Shown: piece by piece, positions 6,773 through 8,559 of the stretch
How positions within the stretch are numbered: position 1 is the first letter of the stretch
Layout: every line of letters starts with the position of its first letter
Assembly (NCBI GenBank): GCA_913061425.1
Contig: CAJXUO010000035.1
Location: 1 to 8,559, forward strand
Source: an uncultured Lutibacter sp.
GTDB taxonomy: Bacteria; Bacteroidota; Bacteroidia; Flavobacteriales; Flavobacteriaceae
Length of the DNA: 8,559 nt
Reading direction: 5' to 3'
Translations under genes and position numbers: made by a program
Notes under the pieces: model-generated
What the model was told of the DNA's origin: nothing
The model's input: the letters and a program-made list of their open reading frames with translations, nothing else
Database searches by the model: none

Positions 6773-7225
6773 ATGGAACTTATTTTAAAACAAGACGTAG
6801 AAAAAGTAGGATTTAAGGACGATCTAGTGACTGTGAAAAATGGTTATGGTCGTAACTTTCTAATCCCTCAAGGACTTGCAGTTATCGCAACGGTATCAGC
6901 AAAGAAAGTATTAGCTGAAACTTTAAAGCAACGTGCTTTTAAAGAAGAAAAAGAAATTAAAGATGCAACAAAAATAGCAGACGCTATTAAAGCATTGGAA
7001 ATTAAAATTATTGCTAAGACTGGAGATAAAGATAAATTATTTGGTTCAGTAAATAACATTAATGTTGCCGAGGCTCTTGAAAAAGCAGGTCATTCAATTG
7101 ATAAGAAATATATCAAAGTAGAAGGTGGTAACGTGAAGCGTTTAGGAAAGTATAATGCAGCTGTGAGATTACACAGAGCGGTTATAGTTGACTTGCAATT
7201 CGATGTTGTTGGAGAAGCAAACTAA
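6773..7225 (+). CDS. rplI: 50S ribosomal protein L9 (bL9)
   Basis: bL9 binds 23S rRNA near the L1 stalk and bridges neighbouring ribosomes. The 150-aa protein has the N-terminal RNA-binding domain with the family signature (VEKVGFKDDLVTVKNGYGRN at 9-28, then FLIPQGLAV), the long connecting helix (about 41-75, Lys/Glu/Ala-rich) and the C-terminal domain (DKDKLFGSVNNINVAEAL, 85-102, through KRLGKYNAAVRLHRAVIVDLQFDV at 122-145). Length is typical. It closes the rpsF-rpsR-rplI operon and is followed by two hairpins, the second an intrinsic terminator. It is the only gene here with an SD-like motif at its start. Confidence 0.97.
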   Translation: MELILKQDVEKVGFKDDLVTVKNGYGRNFLIPQGLAVIATVSAKKVLAETLKQRAFKEEKEIKDATKIADAIKALEIKIIAKTGDKDKLFGSVNNINVAEALEKAGHSIDKKYIKVEGGNVKRLGKYNAAVRLHRAVIVDLQFDVVGEAN

Positions 7226-7245
7226 ACAATTAACACTCAATTGTT
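7225..7245 (+). repeat. inverted repeat directly after the rplI stop
   Basis: AACAATT (7225-7231) and AATTGTT (7239-7245) form a perfect 7-bp stem with a 7-nt loop. The stem overlaps the last base of the rplI stop codon. It has one G-C pair and no T tract after it, so by itself it is a weak hairpin. It may assist the terminator downstream or protect the transcript 3' end. Confidence 0.45.
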
Positions 7246-7260
7246 AATAATAGTAATAAT

Positions 7261-7290
7261 AAAGATCATAAGAAATTATGGTCTTTTTTT
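7261..7290 (+). terminator. intrinsic terminator of the ribosomal protein operon
   Basis: AAAGATCATAA (7261-7271) pairs with TTATGGTCTTT (7276-7286) in an 11-bp stem with one G-U wobble, closed by a GAAA tetraloop (7272-7275) of the stable GNRA class. Seven T residues (7284-7290) follow or overlap the stem end. Hairpin plus T tract 36 nt after the rplI stop is a standard Rho-independent terminator. The next gene begins only 12 nt later. Confidence 0.85.
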
Positions 7291-7302
7291 ATTTGAAATA
7301 AA

Positions 7303-7773
7303 ATGAAGTATAGACAATTAACAAAAGAACAATTTGAGGAATTGCATTTAGAGTTTGCGACTTTTTTGGCTGCACAACAAATAGATGTCAAAGAGTGGGA
7401 AACAATTAAAAAAGACACACCAGAAGTTGCTGAAGAAGAAATGAATTTGTTTAGCGATGTTGTTTGGGATAGAGTTTTATTGAAAGCAAATTATTTAGAA
7501 CATTTTTCAGAAAATTCAATCAATCTTTTTAGATGTGATGCTGAGTTTACACACAGAATTGTAGTAAAGGTACATAGAGAAGGGATAAATCTTTTAAATC
7601 CAGATGATTACAATTGGTTTGTTGATAATTCACAGGATAAAACAATAGATTATTTTAAAGGTCAAAAACCATACGTTAAAGAACGTAACGTAGAAATTTT
7701 TGATTTGATAGAAAAAGGAAGCGTTGTTTCTAAAGGCGATTTATTCGAAGCCGTTTTTAAATTGATTAGTTAA
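7303..7773 (+). CDS. conserved hypothetical protein, DUF6495-like
   Basis: This 156-aa acidic, soluble-looking protein has no signal peptide or membrane segment. The N-terminus (MKYRQLTKEQFEELHLEFATFLAAQ, residues 1-25) and the pattern EWETIKKDTPEVAEEEMNLFSDVVWDRVL (31-59), LEHFS (65-69), and C-terminal EIFDLIEKGSVVSKGDLFEAV (131-151) resemble the DUF6495 family, which I know from flavobacterial genomes as proteins of unknown function. I recall the family assignment from memory and cannot verify it here. No catalytic motif is apparent; the N-terminal half looks mainly helical. It starts 12 nt past the terminator T tract with no clean promoter (TTTATTTG at 7288-7295 misses the consensus A), so it may depend on readthrough from the ribosomal operon. 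trmH follows in the same frame after 27 nt. Confidence 0.85.
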   Translation: MKYRQLTKEQFEELHLEFATFLAAQQIDVKEWETIKKDTPEVAEEEMNLFSDVVWDRVLLKANYLEHFSENSINLFRCDAEFTHRIVVKVHREGINLLNPDDYNWFVDNSQDKTIDYFKGQKPYVKERNVEIFDLIEKGSVVSKGDLFEAVFKLIS

Positions 7774-7788
7774 TTTTTCAATTATCCT

Positions 7789-7796
7789 TACATTTG
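7789..7796 (+). promoter_or_regulatory. -7 promoter element at the trmH-like start
   Basis: TACATTTG matches TAnnTTTG and lies in the 27-bp gap between the DUF6495-like gene and the methyltransferase gene. It ends 4 nt before the ATG at 7801, so the predicted transcript would be leaderless or nearly so. A TTG at 7762-7764 is 24 nt upstream, slightly farther than the usual spacing. Confidence 0.48.
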
Positions 7797-7800
7797 TAAT

Positions 7801-8484
7801 ATGATCAAAAAAGAAGATATAGATTATTATAATCACATCGCTCCGATGCTGAGTGACCGTCGTAAAGATCTATTTGACGACATTTTAAAACAGCGTACAC
7901 GCCATTTTACAGTAATACTAGAGGATTTATACCAAAAGCATAATACAAGCGCTATAGTCCGTAGTTGTGATATATTTGGAGTACAAGACGTGCATATTAT
8001 TGAGAATAAATACAATAGTTATATGTCTAATCAAGTAGGTAAAGGTTCTCAAAAATGGATAGACTTTCATAGATATAATGAAAAGCAGATAAACACTCAA
8101 GATTGTATAGATGCAATTAAAAAAGAAGGGTATCAATTAATTGCAACAACTCCACACAATGAATCTTGTTTAGTTCAAGATTTTGATATTACCAAAAAAG
8201 CGGCTTTTGTATTTGGTGTAGAAAAAGAAGGAGTTTCTAATACGATGATGGAACAAGCTGACGGTTTTTTAAAAATTCCGATGGTAGGTTTTACCGAGAG
8301 TTTAAATGTTTCTGTCGCTGCAGCAATCACACTTCAATCTGTGACGGATAAATTACGACGTTCTGACGTTCAATGGCAATTGAGTGAAGAAGAACAGTTT
8401 TTTAAGAAAATTGACTGGATGGAAAAAACCATTAAAAGTATTACAAAAATTAAAGCACGTTATTTTGAGGAGTTAAAAAAGTAA
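7801..8484 (+). CDS. trmH: TrmH/SpoU-family RNA 2'-O-ribose methyltransferase
   Basis: This is a 227-aa SPOUT-class enzyme that would transfer methyl from S-adenosylmethionine to a ribose 2'-OH, most likely G18 of tRNA. All three SpoU motifs are present. Motif 1 is HNTSAIVRSCDIFGVQDVHII (residues 47-67), with Asn48 and the catalytic Arg54. Motif 2 is FVFGVEKEGVS (136-146), with Glu141. Motif 3 is IPMVGFTESLNVSVAAAITL (159-178), forming the SAM-binding trefoil knot. The N-terminal helical segment and the basic C-terminal extension (about 185-227, with KSITKIKARYFEEL) fit TrmH rather than the larger RlmB-type proteins with an L30e-like domain. Other SpoU enzymes act on rRNA, so the substrate is an inference. 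The ATG is the only plausible start between the upstream stop and motif 1. Its stop lies 9 nt from that of a convergent gene. Confidence 0.88.
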   Translation: MIKKEDIDYYNHIAPMLSDRRKDLFDDILKQRTRHFTVILEDLYQKHNTSAIVRSCDIFGVQDVHIIENKYNSYMSNQVGKGSQKWIDFHRYNEKQINTQDCIDAIKKEGYQLIATTPHNESCLVQDFDITKKAAFVFGVEKEGVSNTMMEQADGFLKIPMVGFTESLNVSVAAAITLQSVTDKLRRSDVQWQLSEEEQFFKKIDWMEKTIKSITKIKARYFEELKK

Positions 8485-8498
8485 TATTATTTTTTAAC
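8472..8498. terminator. AT-rich inverted repeat between convergent genes
   Basis: GTTAAAAAA (8472-8480) and TTTTTTAAC (8490-8498) are perfect 9-nt inverted repeats around a 9-nt centre that itself holds the palindrome TAATATTA (8482-8489). The element contains the stop codons of both flanking convergent genes and offers a U tract in either direction. That suits a bidirectional terminator, but with a single G-C pair the stem is weak. Confidence 0.35.
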
Positions 8499-8559
8499 AA
8501 CACTCACTATCCTCACTCTTCGTCAAAGGGCAAACTAAGACTGCAGCAATTGCACCTAA
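8494..8559 (-). CDS. C-terminal fragment of an unknown protein (partial)
   Basis: Reading the minus strand from the window end gives 21 codons, LGAIAAVLVCPLTKSEDSECC, then TAA (8496-8494). The other two minus frames contain stops within this stretch. The hydrophobic run GAIAAVLV followed by a short polar tail ending in Cys-Cys could be the end of a membrane helix with a short tail. The gene body lies outside the window, so no function can be assigned. It would converge on the methyltransferase gene with stops 9 nt apart. Confidence 0.4.
   Translation of the reverse strand, partial: LGAIAAVLVCPLTKSEDSECC

Overview
The window looks like a chromosomal housekeeping segment from a low-GC Bacteroidota bacterium, most likely in the Flavobacteriia. 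Four things point there: the strong A+T bias; protein sequences matching flavobacterial forms of PheT, PyrD, S6/S18/L9 and a DUF6495-like protein; start codons mostly without Shine-Dalgarno motifs; and several matches to the Bacteroidota promoter (-33 TTG/TTTG, -7 TAnnTTTG). I cannot name a genus.

Layout. Bases 1-30 are not genomic: they are the Illumina Nextera Read 1 transposase adapter left on the contig end. From 31 to 580 two minus-strand genes run toward that end: a 67-codon ORF of unknown function and a DUF2071 (YqjF-like) gene cut off at the adapter, joined by a TTGA stop/start overlap. Divergent from them is a plus-strand run: pheT (phenylalanyl-tRNA synthetase beta), pyrD (quinone-type dihydroorotate dehydrogenase) and a LysE/RhtB-family exporter 3 nt after pyrD. 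Next comes a separately promoted HMG-CoA lyase-like gene with a GTG start. A strong promoter then drives rpsF-rpsR-rplI (S6, S18, L9), which ends in a GAAA-loop intrinsic terminator. Downstream are a DUF6495-like gene and a TrmH/SpoU-type RNA 2'-O-methyltransferase. The last 66 bases hold the C-terminal end of a convergent minus-strand gene.

How the genes relate. Most serve translation (tRNA charging, ribosomal proteins, probable tRNA methylation), with pyrimidine synthesis and acyl-CoA catabolism alongside. I found no mobile element, CRISPR array, phage gene, toxin or defence module, and no credible new multi-gene system. The points worth a second look are small: promoters that put the transcript start almost on the start codon of two genes, a Cys at the catalytic-base position of a class 2 PyrD, a divergent HMG-CoA lyase active site, an SD-like motif before rplI in an otherwise SD-less set, and the adapter remnant.
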